DNA of 6,229 nt. Origin: an uncultured Eubacteriales bacterium. GTDB lineage: Bacteria > Bacillota > Clostridia > Oscillospirales > Oscillospiraceae. The notes beneath the pieces were generated by a model. That model had not been told where the DNA came from and made no database searches. It saw only the letters and a list, made by a program, of their open reading frames with translations. Below, piece by piece: positions 5,831 to 6,229 of this stretch (within the stretch, counting starts at the first letter, position 1; each line of letters opens with the position of its first letter). The stretch lies in the NCBI GenBank assembly GCA_900549885.1, contig URQA01000139.1, forward strand, positions 1-6,229, written 5' to 3'. The position numbers and the translations under genes were made by a program.

Positions 5831-6229
5831 ATGTTTGCAAAAGATATCGGCATTGACCTGGGTACTGCCAGCGTCTTGATCTATGTCAAGGATAAGGGGA
5901 TCGTCCTGCAGGAGCCCTCTGTGGTTTCCATTGATAAAAACAGCGGCAAACTGCTCAAGGTAGGCACCGAGGCTCAGCAGATGCTGGGCCGTACTCCTGG
6001 CAACATCATCGCCATCCGTCCTCTGCGGGACGGCGTCATCTCCGACTATGACATGACCGAGCGGATGCTCCGGGAGTTCATCCGCAAGGTGGCCCCCATC
6101 CGCCTGTTTAAACCCCGTGTGGTCATCTGCATCCCCTCCGGCATCACCGAGGTGGAGGAGCGGGCCGTCATCGACGCGGGCATTCAGGCCGGGGCCCGAC
6201 GGGTCTATCTCATCGAGGAGCCTCTGGGC
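5831..6229 (+). CDS. mreB: MreB-family rod-shape actin homologue, 5' part (runs off the right edge)
   Basis: The first 133 codons are present and the frame is open to the window end, so about 200 residues of a usual 330-350 are missing. MreB polymerises in membrane-bound filaments that direct lateral cell-wall synthesis. The N-terminus MFAKDIGIDLGTASVLIYVK holds the phosphate-1 nucleotide loop (DLGT at 9-12). The family blocks LQEPSVVSID (26-35), IRPLRDGVISDYD (62-74), VVICIPSGITEVEERAV (97-113) and YLIEEPLG (126-133) follow in order. The start is supported by ACGAGG at 5815-5820, ten bases before the ATG, and the window shows a separate promoter. From this part alone a paralogue such as Mbl or MreBH cannot be excluded. 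In many Firmicutes mreB is followed by mreC and mreD, which would lie beyond the edge. Confidence 0.93.
   Translation, partial: MFAKDIGIDLGTASVLIYVKDKGIVLQEPSVVSIDKNSGKLLKVGTEAQQMLGRTPGNIIAIRPLRDGVISDYDMTERMLREFIRKVAPIRLFKPRVVICIPSGITEVEERAVIDAGIQAGARRVYLIEEPLG

Overview
The window looks like chromosomal DNA from a GC-rich gut Clostridium of the Oscillospiraceae type (Flavonifractor or Pseudoflavonifractor-like). This is inferred from gene content, strong AGGAGG ribosome sites, GC-rich codon use and a BlaI/BlaR1 pair with the long C-terminal region common in that group. No rRNA or other taxonomic marker is present, so the placement is a judgement. All supported genes are on the plus strand, and I see no mobile element, CRISPR array or tRNA.

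Layout. (1) 1-295: an AT-rich edge, then a short GC-rich reading frame that resembles the C-terminal tail of a larger membrane protein, possibly of the DUF4129/transglutaminase type. (2) 282-1388: a complete cysteine-rich FliB-type lysine N-methylase, closed by a strong intrinsic terminator. (3) 1445-4644: a two-gene regulatory operon. Its promoter carries two near-identical 16-bp dyads, followed by a BlaI/MecI-type repressor and, through an ATGA overlap, a 920-residue BlaR1-type M56 membrane metalloprotease. The protease has a very large C-terminal extracytoplasmic region in place of the penicillin-binding sensor. A strong terminator-like hairpin follows. (4) 4840-5678: a small ribbon-helix-helix (Arc-like) protein coupled by an ATGA overlap to comF. 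(5) 5703-6229: a good promoter, a roughly 90-base leader and the first 133 codons of an mreB-family gene that runs off the right edge.

How the parts relate. The best-supported functional unit is the BlaI/BlaR1-type pair. By analogy with beta-lactam sensing, the membrane protease would detect an envelope signal and relieve repression by the BlaI-like protein, which probably binds the two dyads and so controls its own operon. No beta-lactamase or PBP gene is visible, so the ligand and any further targets are unknown. ComF and MreB are housekeeping proteins; the small Arc-like protein is the unexplained partner of comF. No flagellar gene is visible near fliB.
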